Shown in pieces: positions 1-11,107 of a stretch of DNA of 64,000 nucleotides. Origin of the DNA: Kitagawia praeruptora. Taxonomy: Eukaryota; Streptophyta; Magnoliopsida; Apiales; Apiaceae. The notes beneath the pieces were generated by a model that was given only the letters and a program-made list of their open reading frames with translations, made no database searches and was not told where the DNA came from. How positions within the stretch are numbered: the stretch's first letter is position 1; every line of letters starts with the position of its first letter. Position numbers and translations under genes: made by a program. The DNA is taken from the NCBI GenBank assembly GCA_037693485.1, contig CM075354.1, positions 95,973,001 through 96,037,000 of the forward strand, read 5' to 3'.

Positions 1-1
1 C

Positions 2-1780
2 GCAAACCACGTTAGAACATTCTCAAACGCTCTGCTGTTGCAGCCTACAAGTGATGCTTTGAAGTGTAGGGCATTCCCTCAAACTCTATCAGGAATGGCT
101 CAAAGATGGTATAGTCGGCTGCCTGCAAACTCAATTGGTTCCTTTAAGGAGTTGAGTGCTGCTTTCGTTAGTCAGTTTATCAGCGGAAGAGCGCATGAGA
201 AAAGTTCTGCATCTCTTATGTATGTGGTACAAGGGAAGAACGAAAGTCTAAGAGACTATCTTAAGAGGTTCACCAAGGAGACTTTGAACATCACTGATCT
301 GGACAATAAGGTTACAATGGTAGCCTTGGAGCATGCCACCACCGACCTATACTTTAAGAGATCATTGGCAAAGCATCCTCCCGAGAATATGGCTGAGCTC
401 CAGCGAAGGGCTGATAAGTACATCAAGGTCGAGGATAGCACGAAGAAGGTGGTCACAATAGGCAATGGTCGGGGTAACAATGATACAAAAAAGCGAAAGC
501 AAGACCATGAGTATGATGACCACGAGAATGATGCTAGGGACAAGCATCCCCGAACTAGCGAGGACTCCGACTATGCCCCTAAGAAGAACCAAGGACCAAG
601 GTTCACTGAGTATGCAAAGTTGAATACTCCTAGGAGTCGAATCTTGTTGGACATTGAGAAGGATAGGGATTTCCGATGGCCGAAGCCACTCAGGGGTGAT
701 CCCGAAAAGAGAAACAAGAATCAGTATTGCAGATTCCACAGGCATGACACTGATGATTGCAAGCAACTCAAAGATGAGATTGAGTTTTTAATCCGAAGAG
801 GGAAATTGAGACACTTCACTAAGGGTGAAGATCGTGTTAATCAAATTAGAGATTATAATAGAAGGGATGACGTTCACGATCACAACCCACAACCCCGATG
901 GCCAGTAATCAACATGATCTCAGGAGGCCCGACTGCGGCCGGCACAACAAGGAATTCTCGGAAGGCTTATGCCAGAGAAGTGATACACATCGTGGGAGAG
1001 GCCCCGAAGCAGGCTAGGACTGAAATCGCAATTGGCTTTGAGGATTCTAATCTTGAAAGGGTGAAGTTCCCCCATGACGACCCGTTGGTCATAACTCCTG
1101 TGATTGGAAACTCAGAGGTGAAGCGAGTCTTGATAGATAATGGAGCTTCCGTTGACGTTCTGTTTCATGATGCATTTGTGAAGATGGGGTACAATGATTC
1201 TCAGTTGACCCCCAATAACATGCCTATATATGGATTTAATGGAGTAGGATCCAAAGTTGAAGGGACTATTCAATTGCCTGTGACTATTGGACAGGAGCCC
1301 AAGAAGGCCACTCAGATGTTGAACTTCCTGGTAATCAAGGCGGTTTCAACGTACAACGCTATCCTCGGAAGGACTGGACTTCATGCATTCAAGGCTGTAG
1401 CCTCAACTTATCATATGAAGATCAAGTTCCCAACCAGGAATGGTGTTGGAGAACATAAAGGCGATCAAAAGATGGCACGAAGCTGTTATGTAGCCGCGTT
1501 AAGGCCTGATGGAGTCGGGGGGCAGGTCCTTCCGATTGAAGATATGGATGTCCGCAGTGGTAAGGAATGCCAAGAAAGGCCATCAAAGGACATCACACAA
1601 AAGCCTCGGACAACCATTGAGGCTAAGGCATTAACTGACTTCGTGGTTGAATGTACCATTGCCAACCAAGAAGTCGGGGGGCAGGAGGTAATACCCCAAG
1701 CAGGAAGTGAACTTCAGAATAATAAGGAGGAGACCAAAAGGAGTGGTGGTTGCTCTATTTTGATGGAGCATCTAAAATAA
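2..1780 (+). pseudogene. Ty3/gypsy (Tat-like) gag-protease, 5'-truncated, fused to a stray pol segment
   Basis: The frame is already open at base 2, so the true start lies outside the window. Seen: a retrotransposon gag domain (motif MAQRWYSRLP) over about the first 135 codons; a basic, charged linker; a Cys/His cluster (YCRFHRH...DDCK) near codon 240; and a retropepsin-like protease with active site LIDNGASVDVLF near codon 380. Known: this order is typical of plant Ty3/gypsy elements, and the protein style matches the Tat branch. Odd: after the protease the frame jumps at about 1600 into sequence matching the junction between RNase H and the second RNase H (TDFVVECTI), which recurs at about 3915-4130. 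The linker, RT and first RNase H are missing here. A frameshift near 1730 then breaks the YFDGAS motif. The gag-protease assignment is firm; lineage is less so. Confidence 0.85.
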
Positions 1781-2700
1781 AATCTGGTGCAGGCCTAGTC
1801 TTGCAAAGCCCCGATGGGCTCAAGTTATCCTAGTAGGACTTAGCTTCATAGGACTTAGCTTCATATTTATCTAGTATAAGTAGAAATAAGGTTCATTGAA
1901 ACCATTGCAGAGCATGTTGCTCCGAGTAGGATAGTAGTACTCTATGTAAGGGTTGAACCCATTTCAAGTTATTAATGCAAGTTTGATTTCCATTCATTGA
2001 TGGTGTGATTTTATTTATGTGCCAAGCACCTGATGAGTGCAAGTCAAGGATGACCGAGTACCGAAAATAAAAAATACACGGATGGAAAACAAACAAATGC
2101 ATACCCCGAAGGGTCAAGAGTTAGGTTACAGCAAGACCAAGTAAAAGTTTAAGTCTGTGAAGGACCCTGGATAAAAGACAAGCAGATAAAAGCCACACGC
2201 AACAACAATCAAAGCCATGGAAGGCCGAGGATGTTAAGGACTGACTACTCTTCAATATTTTTTAAGTACTTGGGTTGAGAATCCAAGGATGAAGACTAGT
2301 AGAGAACATGCATTATTAAGGGTCCTTAAACAGGGATTAAGAAGTTCAAGTAAGTTCTCGTCTTAGAAGTTTAAAAGGCAAGAAGCCCATGGGATTGCAT
2401 TTATCAAAATCTAAATCGAGGAATCAACCCTGAATCCTAGGTTGAGAAACACAGGTTATTAGCCATGAAGGCCAAGATTAGCCATGAAGGCCAAGATTAG
2501 TTATGAAGGCCAAAATTGAGGGGGTCATGAACCTCCAATTAAGATCCAAAGACGTTCAACACTCAAGACCGAATGCATGCCAGCCGAGAGGCCGCCTGAG
2601 AAGTCCAAGACCAAGACAAACATTGAAGCCATGATGGCCAAGCGAGCTGAGAAAGTTGCTTATATAGGAGCTTCTCTGAAGGTTGGATCTCGATCCTGAG
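1781..2700 (+). other. Non-coding gypsy internal or 3' region, rearranged
   Basis: The start (to about 1830) still matches the second RNase H segment of the downstream copy. It then becomes non-coding, with stops in all frames. Near 2463-2515 there are three tandem copies of a ~20-bp unit (GCCATGAAGGCCAAGATTA). A purine run (GAGGGGG) at about 2518-2524 resembles the polypurine tract that precedes a 3' LTR in Tat elements, but no LTR follows. From about 2650 a short frame (VAYIGASLK) matches the pre-RT linker of Tat pol. I read this as a junction between two deleted copies of the same family. Confidence 0.5.
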
Positions 2701-2725
2701 CGAAAGACAATACAATAGAAAAAGA

Positions 2726-4494
2726 GAAATTTTGCTCTTGAAAGGCAAGAGGCCATTAAGCAAGAAGTTGACAAGCTTTTGGAAGCTGGATTTATTGAGG
2801 AGATTCAGTTCCCTGAATGGTTGGCTAATCCCGTCATGGTCAAGAAAGCAAATGGAAAGTGGAGAATGTATATCGACTTCACAGATTTAAATGATGCATG
2901 CCTAAAGGATTGTTTCCCTATACCAAGGATTGACACCCTAATAGATGCCACAGCTTGACACGAGATGTTGAGTTTCATGGATGGTTTCAGTGGTTACAAT
3001 CAAATTAAGATGCACAAGGATGACATCCCAAAGGTATCTTTCATTACTGATTTTGGTGTTTTCTGTTATCTTCTTATGGCTTTTGGTCTCAAGAATGCAG
3101 GAGCTACTTATCAACGATTGGTGAATAAGATATTCGCTCATCTAATTGGAAAAACCATGGAGGTCTATGTTGATGACATGTTAGTCAAGAGCCTACTCAA
3201 GGCTGACCATATTGAGCACCTCAGAGAGGCATTCGAAGTGCTGAGGCACCACAAGATGATGTTGAATCCAGCCAAGTGTGCTTTTGGTGTTGGATCAGGA
3301 AAATTTTTGGGATTGATGGTCTCGAAGAGAGGCATAGAGGCCAACCCTGATAAGATCAAAGCAATCTTGGACATGGAACCACCACGCTCTATACGAGATG
3401 TACAGAAGCTAACTGGCCGAGTTGCGGCTCTAGGGAGATTCATCTCCAAGTCCGGTGACAAGTGTCTGCCTTTCTTTCAAACATTGAAGAAGGTGAAAAG
3501 TTTTGAGTGGACCACAGAAAGCCAAGAGGCCTTTGAGCAGTTGAAGAAATACATGGCTGAAGCCCCGTTGTTGGCTAAACCTAGTCCTGGGGAGACTCTT
3601 TATCTGTACCTGGCGGTATCTGAACAAGCATTGAGTGCTGTTCTTGTTCGAGAAGAGAAGAAGGTTCAGAAACCCATATACTATGTGAGCAAGGTGTTGC
3701 ATGGGGCGGAGTTGAATTACTCTCCCATTGAGAAGTTTGCCTTGGCATTAGTTACTGCCTCGAGGAAATTGCGACCGTATTTCCAAGCCCATAAGATCGA
3801 AGTCTTGACCGACCAACAGTTGAGAAGCATCTTGCACAGCCCGAAAGCAAGTGGAAGATTGATCAAATGGGCAATTGAGCTCGGAGAATTTGACATAACG
3901 TACAGGCCTCGGACGGCCATCAAGGCTCAGGCATTGGCTGACTTCGTGGTTGAATGTACCATTAACAACCAAGAAGTCGGGGGGCAAGAGATAATGCCCA
4001 ACCAAGGAAGTGAGAATAAAGATGAAGAACTTGTACCTGATCTGAAGGAGTATTGGGTGCTCTATTTTGATGGAGCATCAAAAACAAAATCCAGTGGTGC
4101 AGGTTTAGTTTTGCAAAGCCCCGATGGGTTCACAGTTGAATATGCTTTGAAGTTGGACTTTCAGACAACCAACAACGAAGCTAAATACGAAGCCTTGATA
4201 GCCGGTTTAGGCTTGGCTAGAGTCATGAGGGTTAAGAACCTCAAAGTGTGTGGAGATTCAAGATTGGTAGTCTCGCAAGTGAATGATGAGTTTGAGGCCA
4301 AGGATGAAACTATGGCAAAATACCTGAGAGTCGTAAAAGCTGTTATGACTCAGTTTGAAGAATGCTATGTGGAACACATTCCAAGGGAAGAGAATGTTAA
4401 GGCCGATGCCCTATCTAAGTTCGCTTCTTCTGAGATAAGTTATTTATTCTGGAAAAAAGTTAGGAAATATGTACTTTTTTTTTTAAATAAGTAA
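2726..4494 (+). pseudogene. Ty3/gypsy pol remnant: RT, RNase H and second RNase H
   Basis: Translation from about 2726 gives the RT N-terminus (EWLANPVMVKK, RMYIDFTDLNDAC). An in-frame TGA at 2956-2958 sits where ...DATAGHEM... is usual, consistent with GGA mutated to TGA. The frame then stays open to 4494. RT catalytic motif YVDDMLVKS is at about 3166-3192. An RNase H domain follows (about 3590-3960), then a second RNase H-like domain from about 4056 with acidic motifs YFDGAS, NNEAKYEAL and CGDSRLV. Known: a second RNase H downstream of RT-RNH is a Tat-clade feature. The coding match ends at about 4436 (DALSKFASSEI); the last codons are AT-rich foreign sequence, so integrase and 3' LTR are absent. 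Confidence 0.85.
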
Positions 4495-4626
4495 CTTATT
4501 TTTGCAAGATTTACGAATATTAAACTCCCCACATACATTTTTTTTAAAAAAATATATGTAAATACAAAAAATTTTCTGAAATAAGTAACTTATAAGTTGA
4601 TAAATAGAATTGCCAAACAGGCACTA
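4437..4626. mobile_element. MITE-like palindromic sequence at the gypsy breakpoint
   Basis: Near-palindromic arms (ATAAGTTATTTATTCTGGAA on the left, CTGAAATAAGTAACTTAT on the right) flank an AT-rich centre with long T and A runs. The right side ends in TTGCCAAACAGGCAC, which resembles the ends of hAT-type MITEs common in plants. It begins exactly where the gypsy pol frame stops matching, so it probably inserted into or joined the truncated element. No clear target duplication was found, so class and borders are tentative. Confidence 0.35.
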
Positions 4627-5106
4627 AATAAGGTTCAACGACCTTAGTTTCTTGCATGAGTTTTCTTACATTTATTATGTTGAAAGTAGCATTTAAACTT
4701 CAAAATGCATCAATCAATTGGATATTTTAAATATTGTACTTTATTGTTAATCAAGGAAAACAAATGAATACGACTAAAACTCATAGTCACTTCTACAGTC
4801 GAAAATATATCAAAATAGAAAAATCATACCAATTACTAATTACAACTACATATATTCTTGTGGTATCTCACTTTACACCAACTATACAATCCATTTTAGA
4901 AATAAATCCAAAACACGGCGCTCTTGAACGCATGGAGAAACGCGGTATGTAAAGAAGCCGTTGTATCATTCATATCTAGCTTTTGGATTAATAGCTTACA
5001 CTATAGTTTAATTTTATTGATTTACATATGTACATTAAAAGAATATACTTAATATTTGGTTTTCCGATTCTCTTTACCAACTTAATTTTTTCATATAAAA
5101 GGAAAA
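4627..5106. other. AT-rich intergenic DNA
   Basis: No coding-like frame, repeat or RNA gene was recognised in this stretch. Short open frames here lack any protein-like composition. Confidence 0.5.
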
Positions 5107-5117
5107 CTAGCTTTATA

Positions 5118-5136
5118 GCCCGTGCGAGGCACGGGC
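5118..5136 (-). repeat. Helitron 3'-terminal hairpin
   Basis: A perfect 8-bp GC-rich stem (GCCCGTGC / GCACGGGC) with a 3-base loop lies 7 bases from the CTAG terminus at 5110-5107, read on the minus strand. It has the position and form of the Helitron termination hairpin. Confidence 0.6.
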
Positions 5137-5167
5137 ATGATCTAACTATGCTTAGTTCGAGATTTGT

Positions 5168-5393
5168 TGCCGGCATGCAAGCAACATTCTATGTTTTGTT
5201 CTGAATGCGTTCCTTGTTGTACAGTGTTATCCTTTGCAGTGCCTAAGCATTTTAACACCTCTGCAATCTCTTGTCTTCAGCCTTTTTCCTTTCCGAGCAC
5301 CACCTTGAAACCTGGATTTAGTACAGTAACAACCAATGGTATCACGTTAGAAAAGATTTGGAGCCATGTTGATAGTATGCATGTATGAGTGCT
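5168..5393 (-). pseudogene. Unrecognised exon-like fragment inside the Helitron
   Basis: One minus-strand frame reads like coding sequence (motifs WLQIFSNVIPLVVTVLNP, KVVLGKEK, then RQEIAEVLKCLG), interrupted by one TGA, and ends at a TAG near 5168. I do not recognise the source gene. It sits just inside the Helitron 3' end on the strand of the other captured exons, which supports capture from a host gene rather than chance. Confidence 0.3.
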
Positions 5394-6190
5394 TATCTAA
5401 TAATGAGCAGTTTGAATCCCATGCGCACACAAATTTATACTAAATAACCTGTATTTTTTTGTCAAGTAATATCGGGTACCTTAGTAAAGAAAATTGTCGA
5501 AGTCCCAAAGCATCTATGTCCCGGAATGGTAGTGGTGTGATGCACAACAAAAACATAAATCGAAGTCTGGCACGCCTAAGGATTGTCCACTTGTAATGAA
5601 GAAATTGTCGCACTAACACCTATTCATAAAAGAGTGAAAGATCATGCAGGTATGAATATAACGCAAGCTCATGTAGTTCAAAAAACGTACACATTTTTCT
5701 CAACAATATGGACTATAATATACCAACTTAGTGCCGAAAATGTGACCAGCTTCCAGGTAAATACAATAAAAAAATTATGACAAATGACACATTATTATCA
5801 AAACATATACATATATGTGAATTCAGAAAGTGCAGGCACTATCCAGAGACATAGACAAACATGTATATGTGATCTAGAAAAGAACCTAAAAATGTTACAA
5901 TTTTTTATTTATTTTTTTACAAAAGGCATCGATTAATTTTTAAACATGGTCCTAAAACACATAATCCTAAGCTGATAAACAAAATGTAATTATAAATCAC
6001 ACATAGTATTAAGATAGTGCTTAACGTTAATATATATAAAAAGCAACCAACTGTAACATGTAGTAGTTTCTCGGTACTTGTTGTTTTCAAGTGTGTTGTA
6101 CTTTCTTGCTCGGACCTGCCTCCTCATTGCCACCAACTTTCTTGATGGTTGGTAGGTTCTGAGTTGGTTATTTTTAAGAGTTGCGCATCT

Positions 6191-6315
6191 ATGCACCCAG
6201 TACCCCTATCATGATTCCGTCAATGGGGATACCCGTAAGTCGCTCGATTTCCTTGTTCAAACGGGTGGAAGTGGTTTTTGTTAAGCCATCTGTTACTCCA
6301 ATAGTGAGCCTTTAC
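6191..6315 (-). pseudogene. Unrecognised exon-like fragment inside the Helitron
   Basis: After an acceptor-like ATTACAG the minus strand gives an open, protein-like stretch (GVTDGLTKTTSTRL, EIERLTGIPIDGIM) ending in TAG near 6191. The source is not identified; a diverged phosphofructokinase-alpha exon was considered but the match was too weak to call. Flanking DNA is intron-like and AT-rich. Confidence 0.3.
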
Positions 6316-7341
6316 CTGTAATACATAGTAATTGAGAGCTGTCATAAATTCTAGGACAATATGCAGAAGCTTGATATCTTATGGATAGCATTTTTTGGTT
6401 TTTTTTAAAAAAATATATTGCGAGTATCCTCAAAAATTTATTCCCCTCCCGTGTTTACGCTATATTATGCAGTTTTCAAATGCATTGAACGTTGGTTAAA
6501 TGGTCACGGGCATGCGCTAAAGACCGTTCTCATATGACAGAGATGTTAAGCTCTCGTAATGGCTATAAGACCGTTCTTTGATATGTAGTTTTCTCATGAA
6601 AGAAAGAAATAAGGTTCCCATGAGCACATTGAGCAAAATATCCACTTAGAACGGGATTGGAGATGTACTCATGCATGAGAACATATGCCTTTTCCTAAAA
6701 CAATCAAGTTACTATGGCTAAAGAATGAAAATTTCTTTTAAGTTAAAGCAACTTTATCCGGTACTAACAGTAATATGTATGTAGACAAATATCAAAAGGT
6801 CAATTGTTGAGACATCATTACAGGAAAATACCAAAGAGATTGAAACACTTGAAAGCCACTGAGGCTACATGAATATCAGATAATTTACCTAGGTTGATAC
6901 CACAATCATTATAGGAGTATGATTAAATGACTTATGATTGGCTATTGAAAGCAGTATTTCTACCTCACATATGCTACTATACAGCCTACATGTGATAGAA
7001 ATCATCGTCTATAATTTGAAACCAGAACATTCTCATATAATGGAAGCTTTAATTGATGCAATTTGTCTTGATGAAGACAAATAATTGAACCTGAAAAAGA
7101 ATTACAGAAATAGGAAGATGGAAAGGTGGAAAAAGAAAATATGAGTAATCATATATAGACCCTGTTTTATGCAACCTATTACAAGGAGGGCAAGAAATGT
7201 TTGAAACTGAAAGTTTTTTTAATCACCACATGAAATCCAGCAGGACTGTGACGAGTAGTGAGACATTTAAAGGGTTCAATAGAGAAGGATATATTCTATC
7301 TTTACGCCTTGAATGAACTGACTCAAGTTTTAGCAGTGGTA

Positions 7342-7669
7342 AGACTCATATTTAAATAAATTAATCTTTTCACATGTCCTGGCACATTTCATGAAACAAC
7401 AAAAACAAAAAGCACATGATTCATCTAAAAATCGACTTAAGTCAACTTAAATTTCGAGTTTGTAGATAGAATATTTATTTGGTCCAAGAAAAATCATTGT
7501 CTAGAAGACTCATATTTAAATAAATTACTCTTTTCACATGTCCTGGCACATTTCATGAAACAACAAAAACAAAAAGCACATGATTCATCTAAAAATCGAC
7601 TTAAGTCGACTTAAATTTCGAGTTTATCGATAGAATAATTATTTAGTCCAAGCAAAATCATTGTCTAAA
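7342..7669 (+). repeat. Tandem duplication, two 164-bp units
   Basis: The block beginning AGACTCATATTTAAATAAAT at 7342 repeats head to tail at 7506, with few substitutions over 164 bp. It lies within the candidate Helitron, in a stretch without coding signal. It looks like a simple local duplication. Confidence 0.85.
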
Positions 7670-8679
7670 GCATGCAACGAACTCCTAACAACGAACTCCT
7701 AAACGACATCCAAACCACTCACGGACATCACCTGAAGTCATCTTAATTATGTTAGTATTCCAGTTGTCTACTTGTCTTGTAACGAAGTCACTAACACTGC
7801 ATACTCACTATTCAAATGTATACAAATAGTATGATTTATTAATAGGAATTAGCATTGGTTTCCCTGGGAAAATCCCAGCTTCCTTGCTATGTAAATTAAA
7901 TTTGAAAGGCAAGCTTACTAAATTTGTAACATATAAAAGACAAACCGTTATAGTACCTGTAGACAAAAGCCATTAGATGCCCAGAGGTGTATTTTTGAAA
8001 CTTTTACAATTTGGCATGCCTCACAATCGTAAATGTTTTAGTTATTGCATCAAATATCAGCTAGCACCACCATCCAGGCGAACAAATTGTTTCTGTTACC
8101 GTAGCCTGCACTTGAAGTTAGAGTTTTCTATTCCCTATAGCAAGTACCCTGAATGTTTCCCGGCCACTACGTGAAATTTGATCGACAACCAAAGCTCCCA
8201 CGCCAACTGGTTTAGTAGACAAGTACTTGCCTACTTATTAGAGTTGAGCTACACTTATTTCCTGTCCTACAAGTGAACATCAGAGTATAGAGTATGAAAT
8301 CTTGAATAGAAAAATAATAGTGAATTATATTGTCAATGAATATATCAAAAATCTAAACTAAAAACAACGTAAAACAATTAATCAGGGCGGGGAAATATAT
8401 GCCAAAAGCCCACTTCTCCATGTTAAACAACACAAAATTATGTAAATTGCCATAAAATATGATTAAAAGATGCATGCAAGCTACTTATCGTAGACTTATA
8501 AATCCCTTTTACAACATTATTAGATTTAGCATTTGTTTCATAGCAATTTAAAGTACTTGTTAATACAGGTAGTTTCTTATAAATATAAGAACATTGATAT
8601 GTAATGTGGTTTCTGATTAAGATGGGGTAATAAGAAACTAACGTCAGTTTTGCATGCTTTCCCGAACAAACATATAGTT

Positions 8680-8790
8680 TATTGAGCGGGGAGATAAGCG
8701 GCTTGATCGGGGAGGTCGAAATCATCCGGCCATTACCCAGAGTCACATAATCCCGAGCAATTACAAATGCCTCTTCCTAAGCTTTCCAGA
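8680..8790 (-). pseudogene. Exon-like fragment, possibly diverged PFP-alpha
   Basis: The minus strand is open with motifs EEAFVIARDYVTLGNGRM and TSPIKPLISPLNK. At nucleotide level a neighbouring frame loosely aligns with the PFP-alpha segment GGYDMLGRTKDQIRT, which would be the next exon in order. The match is too degraded to be sure; it may be another captured gene. Confidence 0.25.
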
Positions 8791-8950
8791 AATTATTAAA
8801 TTTTTTTCCTAAGAAATCATAGTGATGAAATTAGGTAGAACATAAGTGAGAATGGCACTCCAACATAATGAAAATAATCCTAAAATCTGCTAAATGCCAT
8901 GTTTTAGGAAATCTATAACGTCAACCAAGGGAAAAAAGTACAACATGTAC

Positions 8951-9071
8951 CCAGAACCCTAATCAAAATTCTGATGGAATTATGAGTTTTAAGAGCATTG
9001 TGAAGTCCCAATATGACATTATGTCCTCCAGGAGATTGTCCACCAGTCTCCCACAAATAACCACTCCAATT
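8951..9071 (-). pseudogene. Captured exon of PPi-fructose-6-phosphate 1-phosphotransferase alpha subunit
   Basis: PFP is the cytosolic PPi-dependent phosphofructokinase; the alpha subunit is its regulatory chain. On the minus strand, after acceptor ATAACAG, the exon begins in phase with the upstream fragment and reads IGVVICGR. After an apparent 8-nt insertion near 9038 the next frame reads QSPGGHNVILGLHNALKTHN. Known: plant PFP-alpha has GVVFCGRQSPGGHNV at this place, directly after EHPAVR. The exon ends at a GTACATG donor at 8950. The 8-nt insertion breaks the frame, so this copy cannot encode PFP. Family and subunit assignment rest on the long shared motif and the matching exon phase. Confidence 0.7.
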
Positions 9072-9362
9072 CTGTTATAAACCACATGTTAGTTTGTACT
9101 TGTGTGCAGATATAAGGTTTTTCCCCACCTGCCCGTTAATAACATAGTATATTAAAAATATGGCACTTATAATTACGAGCACACAAAGTTGTACTAAGAG
9201 AACATGTCTGAAGTGAAAGCAGTTTTTTTTCCCTACTTAAGATTGTACTTTAGACTTAAATAATGCAACGAAAATTTATTTGAAGGGTATTAAGTTTAAG
9301 ATGTGATGGTTTGTTTAGCAAGTGAACTAAAAAAAAGGAAGTCGATGTCACATCATGTATAC

Positions 9363-9430
9363 CTCACTGCAGGATGCTCGGTAATGATATGAGCATCAGG
9401 ACCCCCGGTGATAACTCTAAGAAAATGAGT
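9363..9430 (-). pseudogene. Captured exon of PFP alpha subunit (upstream exon)
   Basis: The minus strand reads THFLRVITGGPDAHIITEHP followed by AVR, then a GTATAC donor. The PFP alpha N-terminal region carries HFLR, a short variable stretch, then PDAQIITEHPAVR, so the match is close. Splicing AG to the next exon (acceptor at 9071) restores the Arg codon and continues into IGVVICGR exactly as in PFP-alpha. The 5' border of this exon is unclear and upstream sequence is degraded. It lies in the candidate Helitron, on the same strand. Confidence 0.75.
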
Positions 9431-10688
9431 TAACAGTCGACCTTAAATATCTAAAAAGGATCGACTAATGGCGTGAGCAGCAGAGGGGTCGCATCTCTAG
9501 ACTCAACATGCAGGCTTTTGCCCTGTACATTTCAATGCATGAATATAACTCCCAAGGCAAGTAAAAAATATTTGAGCAAACATTTTTTGTGATTTATAAT
9601 CAAACACAAGTCATGAAGCTAGGTGTAAACAAAGTCATAAAAACTTTTACCTTAAATTGTAAGCTTGAAATGCAGCAAACACTTAGCTTAATAAGAAATA
9701 CGTCTCTATAACAAATATTACATCATTGAGTAAAGACAATTATCAGAATAAGATAGCCATTGTTGAAAAATGATCTAATTTCATATTCACACGACTAAAA
9801 AAAGGTAAGATCTAATTACAACACATTCACAGAATAGTGCATCATAATGCGAAATTGAATTCCACTGCCAAAAAAAGTTTACCATGCCAAAAGTTTCATA
9901 GCAATCATAACGCTATGAAAATCTATATAATTTACAAACACATTGTATAACAAGCAAGAAATCAGAAAACAAGGAATATAACTGAATCAGTGAGTTGAAG
10001 ACAAAAATAACCAATTTCCAACAATTAAATATTCAAATATATAACTATAAAACAAACAAAAATAAATAAATAGATTGTTCACTAAATTGTAAACCTTTAG
10101 GAAATTAAAGAAATCAAAATAAGGAACATGGGAACTATAAATATTTGTAGGCCTAATTTTTAAAAACACATAGCTTAGAGCAACCCTAAAAACTAAAGGA
10201 ACAACCAGTCATATATGAGGCAAGAGTTTAATTGTAGTATAGAGACTTCTCAATGTAATAATAAGGGGGGGGGGTGTTAAATACCTGGTTAATTTCATCA
10301 TGGCGGCTAAGAGTATTAGAGATGATGGTCACCGGGAATCAAAGCAGTGATAGTGTTGTGTCATTCTATTCTTTCAAAACATAAAACGGTTGGTTACAAC
10401 GGTGCATATACCACGATCAAACTCAAAGGAGTGAAAGACGTAACTCAATTTTAAGCACCACACCTTCAATTTACTAATTATTGGAGCGGACATAGTTTTT
10501 TCGGATTGGTGGTGGCTTTGGCCATGTCGAAAAGTTGAGTAAGAAGCACAAGAATGGGAGAGGAAGGAAAAGCACCGGACGCAACAAACAATTGTATAAA
10601 TAATATTTAGGGATAAAAACGTCAATTCACCCTAATAAAATCAATCAGCAAAGGTGTATGTTGCTGTATAAGATATATAATAGATAGA

Positions 10689-11099
10689 TTGTATATGTAA
10701 AAAACTGAAAATTGAAAGAATTAGAGGACAACCATATTTCAAGCACTATTCCAATTACCGATACTATTCCAATTTAAGTCATGACAATATGTATATTGCA
10801 CTGCTTAACTAATATTCATAAAAACGGGAAATATACGTTTTAATATGGATAAATAAAAACAAGATCATAATTAATTGAATATAAAAATTAGGGATGATTT
10901 ATTTTTGCAAGATTACTAAAAGTTATTGTATAAAATTTAAGCTCCCCATGTTTACACTCACAAACTTCTCCTACAGCTATACATCAACCTAGGCCTCAAG
11001 TTTGGATTTTTTTTTAACATTTTCTATAATTAGATTTTTAGAAACGTGAAATTTCTTAAAGTTAGTTTATTAGAAAATAATCTATTTAGATAAACGAGT
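10689..11099. other. AT-rich DNA without recognised features
   Basis: Between the candidate Helitron 5' end and the hAT element there is only AT-rich sequence; no coding-like frame or clear repeat was seen. Confidence 0.5.
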
Positions 11100-11107
11100 A
11101 TATCAGT

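Larger units (their letters stand above)
5107..10688 (-). mobile_element. Candidate Helitron with captured gene exons
   Basis: On the minus strand the 3' end is read as a 19-bp GC-rich hairpin (GCCCGTGC-loop-GCACGGGC, plus coordinates 5118-5136), a short spacer TATAAAG, then CTAG at 5110-5107 followed by T. Known: Helitrons end in a hairpin plus CTRR and insert between A and T; this CCCGTGC type of end occurs in many plant Helitrons. The best 5' end is TCTATCTATTATATATC, starting at 10688 and preceded by A on the minus strand. Inference: a ~5.6-kb non-autonomous Helitron. No Rep/helicase motif was seen. Inside are exon-like fragments on the same strand, two of them clearly from a phosphofructokinase gene. 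The 3' end is well supported; the 5' end is a guess from the TC and A rule. Confidence 0.45.

Noticed and set aside
7977..8174. Plus-strand open frame with ATG (65 codons)
   Set aside because: The opposite strand is the more coding-like one here (GALVVDQISRSGRETFRVL) and lies in line with the other captured exons.
10374..10625. Minus-strand 83-codon frame, possibly a gene start
   Set aside because: No recognisable motif; it could be a leader of a captured gene, but several in-frame ATGs and early stops in neighbouring frames give no support.
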